DNA from: Paracyclopina nana
Taxonomy: Eukaryota > Arthropoda > Copepoda > Cyclopoida > Cyclopettidae
Length of the DNA: 64,000 nucleotides
Assembly: GCA_019096065.1 (NCBI GenBank)
Contig: JAGUCH010000004.1
Span: 7,440,001 to 7,504,000, forward strand
Direction: 5' to 3'
Positions 49,203-60,267 of the stretch are shown one piece after another; the stretch's first letter is position 1, and each line of letters starts with the position of its first letter. The notes beneath the pieces are model-generated. The model saw nothing but the letters and a program-made list of their open reading frames with translations, had not been told where the DNA came from and ran no database searches. The translations under genes and the position numbers were made by a program.

Positions 49203-50329
49203 CTTTACAGTGACGGAACGAGTTCGAACTCGACTCGGTTTAGTCGGTTACTAGACTCGGACTACATAAGCGGGGGTACTCGGAAAACTCGGAAGCTATT
49301 TTTGCAAACTCGAAAGTCTAATGAGCTAAAACTAGAAAAGGGAAGTTTGGCCAAGGTGAAACCAGAGACTTAGATTCTGGGTGAAAAACTACTAAATATT
49401 CAAAAATGGCTAATATTCTAATATTTTCACACACCAACTTGTGAGTGGTTCTTAGATGTTATTTTAGGAAAATTTTCTAATTCATTAATTTCCTGCTAAA
49501 GTAGAATAAAAAAATAAACAGAGCAGGTTATGCATCAATGCTTGAAACTCGAATTAACTCGGATTTCGAAAATTGCCAACTACAACGAGCTGATTTTTAA
49601 TAATTGTCAACTTGAACTCGCTCGGAACATTTTTCGTTTTTTCCCCAACTCGGAACTCGCTAGATCCTAAATTTTCCGGCTCTTTCCATAACTACTGAGT
49701 GAACTTATTACTTAACTTATTGCTTAGTGATTACTGAGTACTGATTAAGCTGGTTACCACATGTTGGCTTTTACCTGGGTGAAAAAAGCCAAATATTTTT
49801 GAAAAAAGCCACGAATTCTTACATGTTTTCACAGACAATACTTTTATAGTGAATCATTTTTAAAAAGTATTATTTTTTTATAGAAATGCTGTTCTTGAGA
49901 AAATTGATTACTGACCCACCATCAATTTTGGCCCACAACATGATTTTCCATTACTTTGTCTCATTTTTTCAGTGACCCACGAAGTTTGAAGTCCCAACAT
50001 ATTTGGTATCCTACCACATTTTATGTCTAACCTTTACTTTTCAATGAGCTGGAAACAAGCATCTTGAGTAGCATGGCCTTCATATGATTTCGATATTGTG
50101 TAATGTTACTTATGTACTTGCAAAATGAGTTGCGTGTATCATAGGATCCTGCAGCTAAGTATTCTCAGATGATAGCAGGGGCTTCGCGCGCTCAGCCCCC
50201 AAAATACAATTTCCCTTTCTAATGGTAAACCTTTAATAGAATTGTTACAAACTTTACCTTTCAAAGGACACAATTGTTAGTTTCAATTTAAAAAATGTGA
50301 ATAATAAATATATATGGCTTGCGACTTCA
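49203..50329. repeat. Intergenic DNA with scattered ACTCGG/AACTCG words
   Basis: From about 49215 to 49680 the hexamers ACTCGG and AACTCG recur at irregular spacing (for example around 49215-49300 and 49540-49660), looking like a decayed short tandem repeat. The rest up to CHMP7 is AT-rich and holds no recognisable exon. Confidence 0.45.
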
Positions 50330-51550
50330 TCACAGGGCAGTTTCTGCTTCCCTCGAAGGAGCTTTGGGCGGTGAATCCACAGGAAGAGCATGGTCCACAA
50401 TTTTCAGGTCTGCCAAGGCCTTTTCTAATGTCTTGTCATTCTCTTCTTTTAGCATATTCATCAGTTCACTCTCGAGTTCTTCATCACTGAGCACTCCCTC
50501 ATTGTTGGCATCATTGGCGTACCTCATCACTTCAGCCACATCCTCAGTCTTGTCAACCAGTTCTCTCACATCATTGACAAGGTCCTCAACTTTGTCCACC
50601 TCTTGGCCCTCCAACTCACCATGTAGGGCCTTCTTTGCTACCAACAGAGTGGAGATGATCTTGGCATTCTCCTCGGCAGCCTCAATGGAGGCCAAGACTT
50701 GCCTCAAATTATCTATAGTCTTGGTTTGCCTTTCCACAGCCAATGCCATCCTCTTGATTTGCCTGAGCAGAGACTTCATTCTGACTTTGGACTCGCCCTT
50801 GGCAATGCTGTTCTTGAGCTCGACCTTCTTCTCCAATATCTTGTGGTCAATCTCTTCAGCTGAGGTCTCCAGCTTGTTGATGGTGATGTCGAGCCTGATG
50901 ACAGCCACGTCGGTGTCGTTGAAAGGATTTTTGCCCGCCTTGGGCTTGATGAAAACTTCGTGGTCAATGTCCCTGAAGTCGATCAGGTTCTCGTGGTATT
51001 TCAAGTATTCCAACAAGGTGTCCACGTCCTGATCACAGTCGTCAATGTCCTCCTTTTTGCAGTACTTGTTCCCAATGTCCTCGATGGCTTCGAGCAGGCT
51101 GACACCTCGTTTCTTGAGCATTTCCAGGTGGAAGTATTCAGCTGCCTCCTTCGCCTCCTTGCTTTTGGGCGACAACGCTGAATAGATGAGTGAGGTGCCA
51201 GCCTTGAGGATTCGCCAGGGAATGTTGGCCCAGGATTCCTTGAAGCTGGTGACAAACTCCTTGCCATCCACGATGGACTTGTCATTGTCACGCATGTCCG
51301 CCAAGACGGCGGCCAGGCCGGCTGGCCGTCGAGAGTTGAACTGGAAACCTCGACTGAGCTCAACCAGGCTGAGTTTGAACGTTTTCCGCTCCTCCAAAGA
51401 TTTGGCAATGGTCTCCTTCCAAAATGTCATTTTTGCATCATAGGACTCAGGATTCAGGTCACGTGGTCGGAATGGAGCAAAGAGGACATTCACTCGATCG
51501 CTGTCATGCCAATCGACGTCAGGTCGCAGGGTTTCAATCCAAGAGGGCAT
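50330..51550 (-). CDS. CHMP7: Charged multivesicular body protein 7 (CHMP7)
   Basis: An intronless gene for 406 aa. The N-terminal half is the CHMP7-specific tandem winged-helix region (MPSWIETLRPDVDWHDSDRV…LFAPFRPRDLNPESYDAKM). The C-terminal half is an ESCRT-III (Snf7-like) helical core (LETSAEEIDHKILEKKVELK, SLLRQIKRMALAVERQTKTI). An acidic C-terminus follows (LSDEELESELMNML, a MIM1-like helix). CHMP7 recruits ESCRT-III to the reforming nuclear envelope with LEM2 and functions in endosomal sorting. ATG at 51550 is the first Met followed by the conserved block; the frame open to 51610 lies in flanking DNA. Confidence 0.88.
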   Translation of the reverse strand: MPSWIETLRPDVDWHDSDRVNVLFAPFRPRDLNPESYDAKMTFWKETIAKSLEERKTFKLSLVELSRGFQFNSRRPAGLAAVLADMRDNDKSIVDGKEFVTSFKESWANIPWRILKAGTSLIYSALSPKSKEAKEAAEYFHLEMLKKRGVSLLEAIEDIGNKYCKKEDIDDCDQDVDTLLEYLKYHENLIDFRDIDHEVFIKPKAGKNPFNDTDVAVIRLDITINKLETSAEEIDHKILEKKVELKNSIAKGESKVRMKSLLRQIKRMALAVERQTKTIDNLRQVLASIEAAEENAKIISTLLVAKKALHGELEGQEVDKVEDLVNDVRELVDKTEDVAEVMRYANDANNEGVLSDEELESELMNMLKEENDKTLEKALADLKIVDHALPVDSPPKAPSREAETAL

Positions 51551-52001
51551 TTTTGTATGTTGTTGAGCAAGTTTGATTTCATTTGACGGAAAACGTGTGA
51601 CCTTTTTCAAAAATGAATCAGCTGAGTGCTAAAGCTGACAGACCGTTAATTAGAACACGCCGTTAGAGCTCGAACTCAAAACCAGCTCGATTCAATTCAA
51701 TCCTGAGCTTGAAACTAATTTTGCTTGGTTTAACTACAAAAATGTTATTTTTCATCCTAGAATCTCTTTTTTGTTGATTAATGGCTAGTTTGCACTTGTT
51801 AGTTTCTCAAATTGACATGAATATATCAGCCTTAAATTCAGTCGCTCGCTTCATCGGCTTATTAAGCAATTAGCGGAAAATTTCCCCCTCGCAACTGGAA
51901 TTTTTTCTTTGCAGAAAATACTCGATTTTCTTGCCAAGCATGGAAATTTATTCTTTTTGATCACAATTAAAAGTCTTTTTTAGAATGTAACAATAATTAT
52001 T
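51551..52001. other. Interval between DnaJ-like gene and CHMP7
   Basis: Same-strand spacer of about 450 bp, AT-rich, holding presumably the DnaJ gene 3' end and the CHMP7 promoter. I see no exon, hairpin or repeat of note. Confidence 0.5.
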
Positions 52002-53147
52002 TCAACTTTTGAAAATCTTGCCCAGCCAACTTCCACCATGACTATTAGAAGCTCCACTCGCAACAACTTGGCTATTGGCAAATTGCTGATTAGATAATTG
52101 AATAAAGTTGGCATAAGCCGAATCACGACGTTTCAGCAGCTCTCCGATTTCCTTGCCGTCCGCTTCGAGAGTACGGCAAGCTTCATCGTACTGCTTTTTG
52201 ATCTCGCAAAACCTGGACTGGAACTCGTCCAGATGCCTCTTCTTCTCACTCAGCCCAATTTCGGTGGTCATGATTTCCAGGACGGACCTGTCATCACTTG
52301 GAATGGCGGTGATGCATTTCAGCGTGTACTTGACAGATTGGAACCAGTTGTCACCGTAGACGCAGAACAAATGCTCACCAGCCCTGATATGCCTCAGCTC
52401 CTTTTCGTAGGTGTCGAGCATCATGAAGAGTGGGGGCACATCCTCGTCCATCTTCTTCAGCATGGCCAAGGGCATGGCCTCGTGGAGGTTGTACCTCTCG
52501 AAAGGCACGAGCACGAGGTTGGCCTCGCTTTTGGACTTTTTCGTCTGGCTCTCCTCCACCATGGACACCTGTCCGTCCGAGTCGAAAAAGACCACCTTGA
52601 ACTTGTCACCGCCTTTGGACTCGCAGTTGACTATGACACCCTTCTTGACGTCCTCCTCAGACACGTGCAGCTTGAAAAAGTGGGCGCTCTGACGCTCCAC
52701 CGTCCCGCTGACCACTTGTCCCCACTCAAGCCTTTGTGCGTTGGGCACGTCGAATCCTGGCACGTTGGCCTCTCCTCGGCTGATGTGGTGGGCAGCTGTC
52801 AACACTTTTTGCGTGATTTCAGTCGGCAACGGAATGCCCGCCTTGGAAATGAGCGCGCCAAAAATGCGGCCCAGTGTGCCCAGCTCAGCGACGTTCAAGG
52901 ATCCCAATTCCGTCATGGAGCCATCTTCGCCATGCAAGTCGTACTGGCGTTTCTTGTTCGGATCTGACAGCACCGCATAAGCCGTTGACAACTCTTTGAA
53001 CTTCTCAGCGGCCTCGGGATTGCCCGGATTCTTGTCCGGGTGAAACTTGATGGCTTGTTTGCGGTAAGCCTGCTTGATTTGGCCTTGACTCGCCGTCTTC
53101 TCCACGCCGAGAATGCTGTAAAAATCCCTACCCTTATTTGACGACAT
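52002..53147 (-). CDS. J-domain protein of the ARG1-like type
   Basis: An intronless gene for 381 aa. Residues 6-75 form a canonical J domain with the HPD motif ([23 protein letters not shown]). The [23 protein letters not shown] segment and the [31 protein letters not shown] region come next, a combination known from ARG1-type DnaJ proteins of plants and many invertebrates. A C-terminal coiled coil follows ([24 protein letters not shown]). It should stimulate an Hsp70; client unknown. It lies 103 bp after the IFT43 stop on the same strand, with AATAAA in the gap. Confidence 0.82.
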   Translation of the reverse strand: MSSNKGRDFYSILGVEKTASQGQIKQAYRKQAIKFHPDKNPGNPEAAEKFKELSTAYAVLSDPNKKRQYDLHGEDGSMTELGSLNVAELGTLGRIFGALISKAGIPLPTEITQKVLTAAHHISRGEANVPGFDVPNAQRLEWGQVVSGTVERQSAHFFKLHVSEEDVKKGVIVNCESKGGDKFKVVFFDSDGQVSMVEESQTKKSKSEANLVLVPFERYNLHEAMPLAMLKKMDEDVPPLFMMLDTYEKELRHIRAGEHLFCVYGDNWFQSVKYTLKCITAIPSDDRSVLEIMTTEIGLSEKKRHLDEFQSRFCEIKKQYDEACRTLEADGKEIGELLKRRDSAYANFIQLSNQQFANSQVVASGASNSHGGSWLGKIFKS

Positions 53148-53250
53148 TTTTATTATTATATGACTCAAATAAGCGAAGCAGTAACAGATGATTCACTTTA
53201 TTATTTACTTTACGTTAAAAGAAGGGCGCTACCAGATGAGTCGATGTTTA

Positions 53251-53992
53251 TTAGACGGGAAATCTGTTAAAAGCCGTGTAGGGCCTTTCTGCAGCTTTGA
53301 CACTACCTGCATGTTCTTGCACTGGCTCCAACTCCTCTGGATACCACTCCCTTTGCAGGTCTCCAGACACTTCGGCAAAGAGCACATCCCAAGTCCAGAC
53401 TTCGTCCGCTTCTTTCAGAGCCGATTCTGGTGCCATTCTCTTTGTGAGGAGCTTCAAGTCAATGTCATCCAGCGTGGCAAAAGCCACGTGCTTGAGCAAA
53501 TCAGAGTCCAATTCCTTGTAGGTGGCCACCCTGGAAAATTACCTTAGATCAAATGTCATTGATAGATTAGCGCTATAGGAACCTGTTGACAGCCACTGAG
53601 GGAGCATCAGCCACTTGAAAAGCCATGTCTTCATCGCGGACGTCATCCAGGTCGGGAATCATGGGGCCAACATTGTCATCGTCATCTGATCCAATGCCAC
53701 CGAAATCAGTTGCCATTCTCACGCTTTTGGCCGTTTTCGCTCTGGAGTTCTCGTCAGCCCATCCTCCAGTTCTTCTTCCATGTGGAGGCGGAGGCCGATT
53801 CTTGGCACCAGAGTCTTGAAATAGCATGTCACTCGCATTCCCCCTCGACTGGAGCGGAGAAGATGTGGCAATGAGGGTTTCGTCTGTGGCCTCATCAAAA
53901 GCCTCGTGGCCGGTGACAGCCGCTCGGCGACCTCGCGAAGGAGCCGATTTTTTCACTGGCGACAAACTCAATTGCAAGTCTTCAGCCGACAT
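53251..53992 (-). CDS. IFT43: Intraflagellar transport protein 43
   Basis: Two exons, complement(53251..53530, 53583..53992), give 229 aa. The disordered N-terminal half has GRR-rich patches. The conserved IFT43 domain is [38 protein letters not shown]…FATLDDIDLKLLTKRMAPE…WTWDVLFAEVSGDL. IFT43 is a small subunit of the IFT-A complex that works in retrograde ciliary transport and membrane-protein entry into cilia. The 52-bp intron uses an unusual donor GTTCCT, but the junction reproduces the family sequence. It is head to head with Rhotekin. Confidence 0.9.
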
Positions 53993-54150
53993 CGTTCAAA
54001 TGAACATGAATTCAAGCCAAAAAGAGAAAGTCCTACCTGCCATAGGTGAGTGTGGCACCATATTTGGCGCTTTTGAGCAACATTGGTATCTGGCAACGCT
54101 GTCACGCCAGCAGCAACTCTGCAACAGAAAAAATTCAAAAGTTCGCGAAA
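53993..54150. promoter_or_regulatory. Short bidirectional promoter between IFT43 and Rhotekin
   Basis: Only 158 bp separate the two start codons. GTATCTGGCAAC at 54086-54097 contains the GGCAAC half of an RFX X-box, the usual element of ciliary genes; the other half is poor. No TATA box is seen. Confidence 0.4.
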
Positions 54151-55939
54151 ATGCGGGGGTTGAAACGAAAGTTGGGCAACAGTCAGGAGAATGAAGACAA
54201 GTTGGAGTACAAGCAGAATTTGTCGCAGTTTCAGACCATTGCGAGGCAAAGGGAGAGCATTCGGCTGAAAAATCACTGTCTGCTCATGCCAAACTCGTCT
54301 GATAGTGGGTACTGGGAGCGACTCTTGAGTGACAAGATTCACGTCGAAACTCAGATGATCAGAGGCACCGCCAATTTCTTGAAAGCTTGCAAGACCGAGG
54401 AGCAAGTAAGTTTTTCCGTAGCTTTCATTCTGGAAAAAAAGTATTTTCATCCTCTTGAAGACCTTAGAGGCTGCCAAGAGGCTGCACCTTGGGAAGCTGA
54501 GACTTGACATGCTCAAGTATGAGTTGAACAAACTCAAACGAGGTCGCGGAGGAGGAAGTCCTTTCACTGACATGACCTCAATGAGGCCCTCATATGCTGG
54601 AGTCAGTATTTCAGACATTCGAATTCCACTCATGTGGAAACGCAAAGACCATCTCAAAGACATGGGGGATAATCGCAAATTCGCGGTGTTTTGCCTCGCC
54701 AGAATTGGATCGCAGGTAGATTAATTGCCTTTTCCCCTTATCTTATTCGCGATTAATTGTGCTTTAGATCTATGATAGCGCCCTCATTTCCCCTGTCGAC
54801 CGAGGCCAAACCGACATCAATCTGCAAGACGTGTTTTTGTTCAACAAAGTCTCCGCCCATTTTGAGGTGATTGTCGAAGTCTACTCGAAATTGGTCAGCT
54901 CGAGCACGTCCACCTCGAGCCTCGTCAAGGAGGCGGAGACGATTTTGGGCAAGACACCGCAGAAAATAGTCAGGTCAATATCCAAAGCTGTGGGCAGGAA
55001 GCTGCTGTTGCACAACTCGAGATTTTCCAATAATGAAAGCACCTCAAAGTGTGAGCAGTTGTCAGACAGCATTTTCAATGCTGGGCCCAAATTTGAGCTG
55101 ATTGCCTCTGCCAACTTGTCCCTTGACCAATGTTCAGATGGTGTGTATTTTATTTAAAGCAAAATCAATTTTGAACAACAGTGTTCTTTCAATAGACGTG
55201 GAGACCCATGAGTTGTACGTTGAGGATCGAAATAGTGACAACTGTCCTCCTATGTTTGGCGCCATTTGCTGCAGACTTGCTGCCTTGCCTTATTGCTGCG
55301 AAGAGCCAATTCTGAGTGGGAAACTCATTGTGCAAAGGGAGGAAGCTGGGGACCAGTCGAAAGACGAGTCTCGAAACACAGTGGTGGACTTTTCCAAGCC
55401 CAGGAGTGCATTTGCCCAACTCATGGACTGGAAGATATCCATTTGGACCACGAGGGAGCAGAAAGAGAGCGCAAGGAGACCCGTTGTCACCATCCCCATC
55501 AACAGGGACACGTGCATACTATTAGAGAAACGAGATAGCGACATTGAGGAAATTACAGTCACGAATGCGGATGTGTACGAGTCCACCACGTGGAGAATCA
55601 CTTTTGACGAGGACAGCAAGGAGAATCAAGTATTATTAGTTTGTTTACATTTGTTTACATTTGACGGCAAATTTTTTATTTTATTTTCCTTAGCACCAAT
55701 GGACAACCGCTCTGATGCAACATTCTGCTGATCACAGAAGATGGAAAAATGCTGCCACCAAAAAGTTTCATCTGGGCTCGCTTGCGGACATCGAGTCGTT
55801 CGATGCGAATAATGCACATGGTGGAGCCAAGTCTCCCAAAAGGCCCAGATATACGAAATCCTTCAAGAGAACGCGAAGCAAACTAGTCATGCTTTACAAT
55901 CAGGCTGGGTCGGAGTCAACTGCAGATGAATTAGTATGA
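54151..55939 (+). CDS. RTKN: Rhotekin-like Rho effector
   Basis: Five exons (54151..54405, 54461..54715, 54768..55140, 55196..55629, 55694..55939) give 520 aa in phase. The N-terminal HR1/REM Rho-binding coiled coil (IHVETQMIRGTANFLKACKTEEQ-TLEAAKRL) is followed by the anillin-like C2 region (VSISDIRIPLMWKRKDHLKDMGDNRKFAVFCLARIG…VDRGQTDI). A PH domain follows (LSGKLIVQREE…FAQLMDWKISIWTTRE…WRITFDEDSKENQHQWTTALMQH), and the tail is basic. Rhotekin binds GTP-Rho and acts on septins and the cortical cytoskeleton. Introns are 52-64 bp. Confidence 0.87.
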
Positions 55940-56549
55940 TTTTGCTCCAATGTACATTCAACGACGAAAACAAGCCTTTTTTGCCTATTAGCATAGCACT
56001 TACGTTTTTTTATATATAAAGGAGAGGCTCTCCTCGTCTTTCTGACTACATTCATCAGCCATCATCGATAGCAGCAGGCAAGGTTGAGCCACAAGGTCCC
56101 TCGAAGAATTACTTGAACTGGCTGGAAGCTTGAGTGCTTTCAGTGTTGAACTCAGCCACTGGAACTCCCCTGGCTGCCACCTAGAACAAAAAGAGGCCCG
56201 AATTGCAAGCCCGCAGATTTTCCTACATGATAATTTTACTGCACACGGAGCAAATGCGAACATTTCTTAACTAGGTTAACAAGGCCAGGTTCAAGTTTGA
56301 GCACACCTCAAGCTTGTTCCCCATGAGTTAGACTCATTTCTACAAGCCCAAATTGCTCAAAGTTAACTTTTTGGGCAAGAAGGAAAAGGATCAGGATTCC
56401 GAGAGGATTATTTTTAAAAAATCAGCCACCCAATTACCAGAAAATTAATTTATTTTTTGCACAACTATGACTAATTGCCCTGTAAGAATAAAAAAAGTAA
56501 CACAGTAAAGATCATACAAAGTAATAAATATTGCTTTTTAGGCAGAAAG
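55940..56549. other. Interval between convergent Rhotekin and CCDC115
   Basis: Holds the two 3' ends. A minus-strand open frame at 56000-56263 begins after a plausible acceptor (TTGTTCTAG) but matches nothing I know and has no partner exon, so I do not call a gene. No repeat seen. Confidence 0.45.
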
Positions 56550-57104
56550 CTAAACATCAGCTTTCTTCAAACGACGAGCCAAATATTTTTGCCGAGCAAC
56601 AATGCCGCGAATTTCATTATGCAAGTTCGCAGCTTCCACAGCTAATTCTGTGGATTTTGCAAACTGCTTTTGACTTTGCCGTAGGGAATTCGGCACCAAA
56701 ATTCCAAACCATTTCAAGGGATCTTTGGCAGCTTTGACGTTGTCAGTTTCCTCTCCTTTTTTGGAAGCCTTTCGATTGGTCAAGCCAGAGTCCAGATTTT
56801 CCACATTACTGCCCTTTTTCTCCATTGACAAATAGTTGAATTTGACATTGATTTCTGTGCGGACACATTCACTTTTGTTGACTTTGATTTGGGCTTCAAA
56901 TGGCTCCCAATCTTCAGAAGGCAACTTAAGGCTCGAAACTGAGGTTGGTCCTCCAGACATGCTCTTTCTCGACTGAGCAAGCCCAATGAAGCCTTCTTTC
57001 ATGGTTTGCTCCAGCATCAGCTTGACATGGACCAAGTTCTGGCTCAAAAGCAACAGTTGCAGGGCTAATTCATCCAATTCTTCATGAATGTCTTCCTTCG
57101 ACAT
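56550..57104 (-). CDS. CCDC115: CCDC115 / Vma22-like V-ATPase assembly factor
   Basis: A single exon of 184 aa, the family's normal size. The N-terminal helix ELDELALQLLLLSQNLVHVKLMLEQTMKEGFIGLAQSRKSM and the C-terminal signature DPLKWFGILVPNSLRQSQKQF…AANLHNEI are characteristic of CCDC115. With TMEM199 it assists assembly of the V0 sector of the vacuolar ATPase at the ER/ERGIC. The Met at 57104 starts the conserved helix directly. Confidence 0.92.
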   Translation of the reverse strand: MSKEDIHEELDELALQLLLLSQNLVHVKLMLEQTMKEGFIGLAQSRKSMSGGPTSVSSLKLPSEDWEPFEAQIKVNKSECVRTEINVKFNYLSMEKKGSNVENLDSGLTNRKASKKGEETDNVKAAKDPLKWFGILVPNSLRQSQKQFAKSTELAVEAANLHNEIRGIVARQKYLARRLKKADV

Positions 57105-57510
57105 TGTCCTTCATGTAAAATCACTTTAATTAGCATAAAAGTATATCTTCCGGGAATTCAGAATTGCATTCTTGACCAGCCAATTCACTTGAGTACTAGG
57201 AGTTTTTTCAGGTTTTGTCAACTGTCGAGAGATTTGTTGACATTTCTCTTATTTACGAACAACGATCGATAATATCGCGGAATTTTTTATTTACAATCAC
57301 GCAACCCCAAATCATTAAAATAATTTAAAAAGCACGTTTTGCAGAATAGCTTGGCTTAATATTTTGAGGGAGACAGGTCGTATTTTCTCATGTAAATGTA
57401 GTAAAATACCTGTTTATTGGTCAATTATTTGAAGATGAAAGAGAGAGCAATTAATGCTGTGATCATATGAAAAAGTTTGTATTTTGATGTTTTTATTAAG
57501 TTAAATAAGG

Positions 57511-57808
57511 TTAAATGATGTCAAGGCTTGGGCAGTGTGGCAACTTGTCCACGGGAATTCTGGCTGATCCTGAAGAGGAAGAAGCCTCGCAAATGGGTCT
57601 GTCATAATTTGCTCTCTTGACATTTGGGCTGCCAGCACGTGTACGCAGTTCGTCCACGTTTTGGGTGATCACCACCAAATGCCCGTGACTGCCTAATTTA
57701 CGCTGCTCAGCATTGGTAATTACCCAGTGAGCACGATCTCGCGTCTGTGGTGGTAAAATACCAAAAATGCATGGTCTCGTTGGAACGTCTCTGGAGTGGC
57801 CAAGCCTG
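57511..57808 (-). pseudogene. Decayed SIRT5-type sirtuin fragment
   Basis: On the minus strand an AG at about 57810 is followed by LATPETFQRDHALVFYHHRRE, which matches the start of the SIRT5 catalytic core. A stop then follows, and the match resumes in another frame as AHWVITNAEQRKLG…HLVVITQNVDELRTRAG. The zinc-binding loop that should come next is mostly missing: VKRANYDRPICEA jumps to IPVDKLPHCP, and the frame ends at TAA 57513-57511. One frameshift, a deleted zinc loop and no downstream catalytic half make this a relic. No intact SIRT5 is present in the window. Confidence 0.72.
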
Positions 57809-58341
57809 GAATGACAACTGGAAAAAACACTATTATTTGAAGATTTGAAGTCAATTTTTGGGCCTTTTTATGCTACAATATTTGGCCTCGTTGACGTCTT
57901 CTCGGAATTCAGCCAGGCTTGATTTTGACATCTTTGGCTGACTTTGGCCGCAATTTGACAGCGAGCCTTCGTTGAATTTTTTTGCCTTCATGCAGGGTGA
58001 CCACAATTTACATATGTTGCCGGTTTATGCTATGAAAAAAACCCCAGTTTTTTACCTTTCAAAGTGCGAGAATTGACAATTTTATGCTTTCTTGTGCAGA
58101 TATGAAAATTGCCTTTTTTCGGCCAAAATTCAAAGTTTGACTGGTTTTTTAGTACTTTTCATGATGAAAAATGATGGGGAAACTCTCCTCCCAAAGGAGC
58201 TATAAGTCAAAAAGTCAGAAATGCTCTAAAACATTTAATGACTCTAAGTATTTGCGAAATTTCCCCCATTTTAAATAATAGCCATAGTAACCATGATTTT
58301 TAGCTCTTTTCATTTATCCACTCGCAATAAAACCAAAAAAG

Positions 58342-58378
<37 letters not shown>
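58342..58378 (+). repeat. Poly(A) run of about 37 bases after an AATAAA
   Basis: A homopolymer of A follows CAATAAAACC (58325-58334) at the usual distance for a polyadenylated tail. This may mark the 3' end of a retroposed transcript; the sequence before it has no recognisable protein. A chance slippage run is also possible. Confidence 0.55.
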
Positions 58379-58381
<3 letters not shown>

Positions 58382-58456
58382 ATAAATCAAAAGCACACAT
58401 TTTTTCCGATCAGACTCTACGCAAGAACCACTGATCAAGCCATATGTGCGTGTGTA

Positions 58457-58757
58457 GTGTGTGAAGAAGAGCAAAAGGGTCCTGGGAGCAGCGAAAAGCG
58501 TGTGCGCTCGTTGTTGGGTCGTCGTCGCGGTTGGATTCCAAGCTCAATTCCTAGGATCCTTGATCAGGCCTTCCGGCCTCGGCCGCCTCCGCCGGAGGAT
58601 GAACAAGAGAAGAGAGCTTTGAGCTGCTTGCTAATCGCTCTCGCTTTCTGTGAGGTCTTGAAGTGGAACAAAAAATTCCCCCAGAGATCCGGATGCGCGC
58701 CACGCACACTAGTTGCATTCCTAACGCTAAGCCCTTGAGTGCTCCTCGATCGCCCGA
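58457..58757 (+). other. GC-rich block, possible 5' exon of a gene extending right
   Basis: A 300-bp island of CG-rich sequence (GTCGTCGTCGCGG, CGGCCTCGGCCGCCTCCGCC) in AT-rich surroundings ends with a fair splice donor, CCCGAG/GTAATAAG at 58757. It carries an open frame of 93 codons without resemblance to a known protein. It may be a promoter with a non-coding first exon; no following exon is identifiable before 64000. Confidence 0.35.
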
Positions 58758-58892
58758 GGTAATAAGCCCTTGTAAATTAACCAGTTTGAAGCATAGATAA
58801 AAAGAGCCTTTGCATAAATAGTGATTTATTTTGAAGCCAAAACTAAATTTTGAGCCGTTAGAAAATTAAGTTACAGGCAGACTCAGTCTAAT

Positions 58893-59660
58893 TATTAAGA
58901 GAATTAAGCCTTAAGAGAATTAAGCCTTAAGAGAATTAAGCCTTAAGAGAATAAAGCCTTAAGAGAATTAAGCCTTAAGAGAATTAAGCCTTAAGAAAAT
59001 TAAGCCATAAGAGAATTAAGCCTTAAGAAAATTAAGCCTTAAGGGAATTAAGCCTTAAGAGAATTAAGCCTTAAGAGAATGAAGCCTTAAGAGAATGAAG
59101 CCTTAAGAGAATTAAGCCTTGAGAGAATTAAGCTTGAAGAGAATTAAGCCTTAAGAGAATTAAGCCTTAAGAGAATTAAGCCTTAAGAGAATTAAGCCTT
59201 AACATAATTAAGCCTTAAGTGAATAAATCCTTGAGTGAAATATGCCTTAAAAGTGAATTGAGCCATGGACAAAAGAAGCCTCAAGTAGATGAACTCTTAA
59301 ATGAAAAAAGCTTCAAAAGAATTTTCTTAAGTGAATTAAGCCTCAACTGAATAAAGGCTTAAGTGAATTAAGCCTTGAGTGAATTAAGCCTCAAGTGAAT
59401 TAACCCTTGAGTGAATTAAGCCTTGTGTGAATTAATCCTCAAGTGAATTAAGCCTAAAGTAAAATAAGTTAATTAAGCCAAAAGCAAATGAAGCCTTCAG
59501 TAAATTAAGCCTTAGGCAATTAAAGGAAGCCTCAAATAGATGAACTCTTAAATAAAACAAAGCTTCGAAAGAATTTACTTTTAAAGTGCATCAAGCCTCA
59601 AGTAACTCAAGTAAATTAAGATTCAAGTAAGTTAAATCGCACGTAAATTAAGCTTCAAGA
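58893..59660 (+). repeat. 16-bp minisatellite GAATTAAGCCTTAAGA
   Basis: From about 58893 to 59210 a 16-bp unit GAATTAAGCCTTAAGA repeats roughly 20 times with few changes. To about 59660 the array continues as degenerate GTGAATTAAGCCTCAA-like units of variable length. The unit has a near-palindromic core (TTAAGCCTTAA). No coding potential. Confidence 0.93.
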
Positions 59661-60267
59661 GAATTATGTCTTAGGCAAAATAAATGAGCTAGTTGAGATT
59701 GAAGCTTTCAGTAGTCTTGAATAGATAAAAAGTAACCCTCAAAATAAACTGATTAATAGAGAAACTATTTTTCTCCTTCGCTAACGCCTCAAATTAAAAT
59801 GTATAATTAGGCCTTACTTGAGTTATTATAAATATGAAGCCTTAGTTTTTGTAAAGCTATTTTTAGAACTAATGAAACCTTGGTTGAAGTTCAAATGCTA
59901 ACGATTTTTGATGCTTGACTGCATCTATTTGCTCACTGGCATTTTCTCCCATGAATTATTGACGATATAATAGCACAATTAGTAGTATCTTGTTACAAGA
60001 GAAAAAGAAAAGTTTCCATTTGTGTGTGTGTGACCAAAGTTTGCTGCCCCTCATCAAGTTGGCTCCTTCTCTAGCTGTCAACGTCTGTATAAATGAAACT
60101 TATTGCAACAAAAGCGCATGTCTCAAAAGAAAATTGCCTCCATTGATGCAAAAGAAAGCATGCCCACACAAAAAGGGACAAAAATACCAAAAACGCATGA
60201 ATAGCTTCAAAAATGCCCCCTTTTTGTGGTTTCTGCATAATTACCATGCTTTACGTAGGTAATGCCA

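Noticed and set aside
56000-56263. Minus-strand gene between Rhotekin and CCDC115
   Set aside because: No family resemblance, no partner exon, and it lies where two 3' untranslated regions are expected.
58893-59210. CRISPR array
   Set aside because: Units are adjacent without unique spacers and the genome is eukaryotic; it is a minisatellite.
59990-60262. 90-codon frame near the minisatellite
   Set aside because: Lys/His/Cys-rich low-complexity translation of AT-rich DNA with no motif or splice context.
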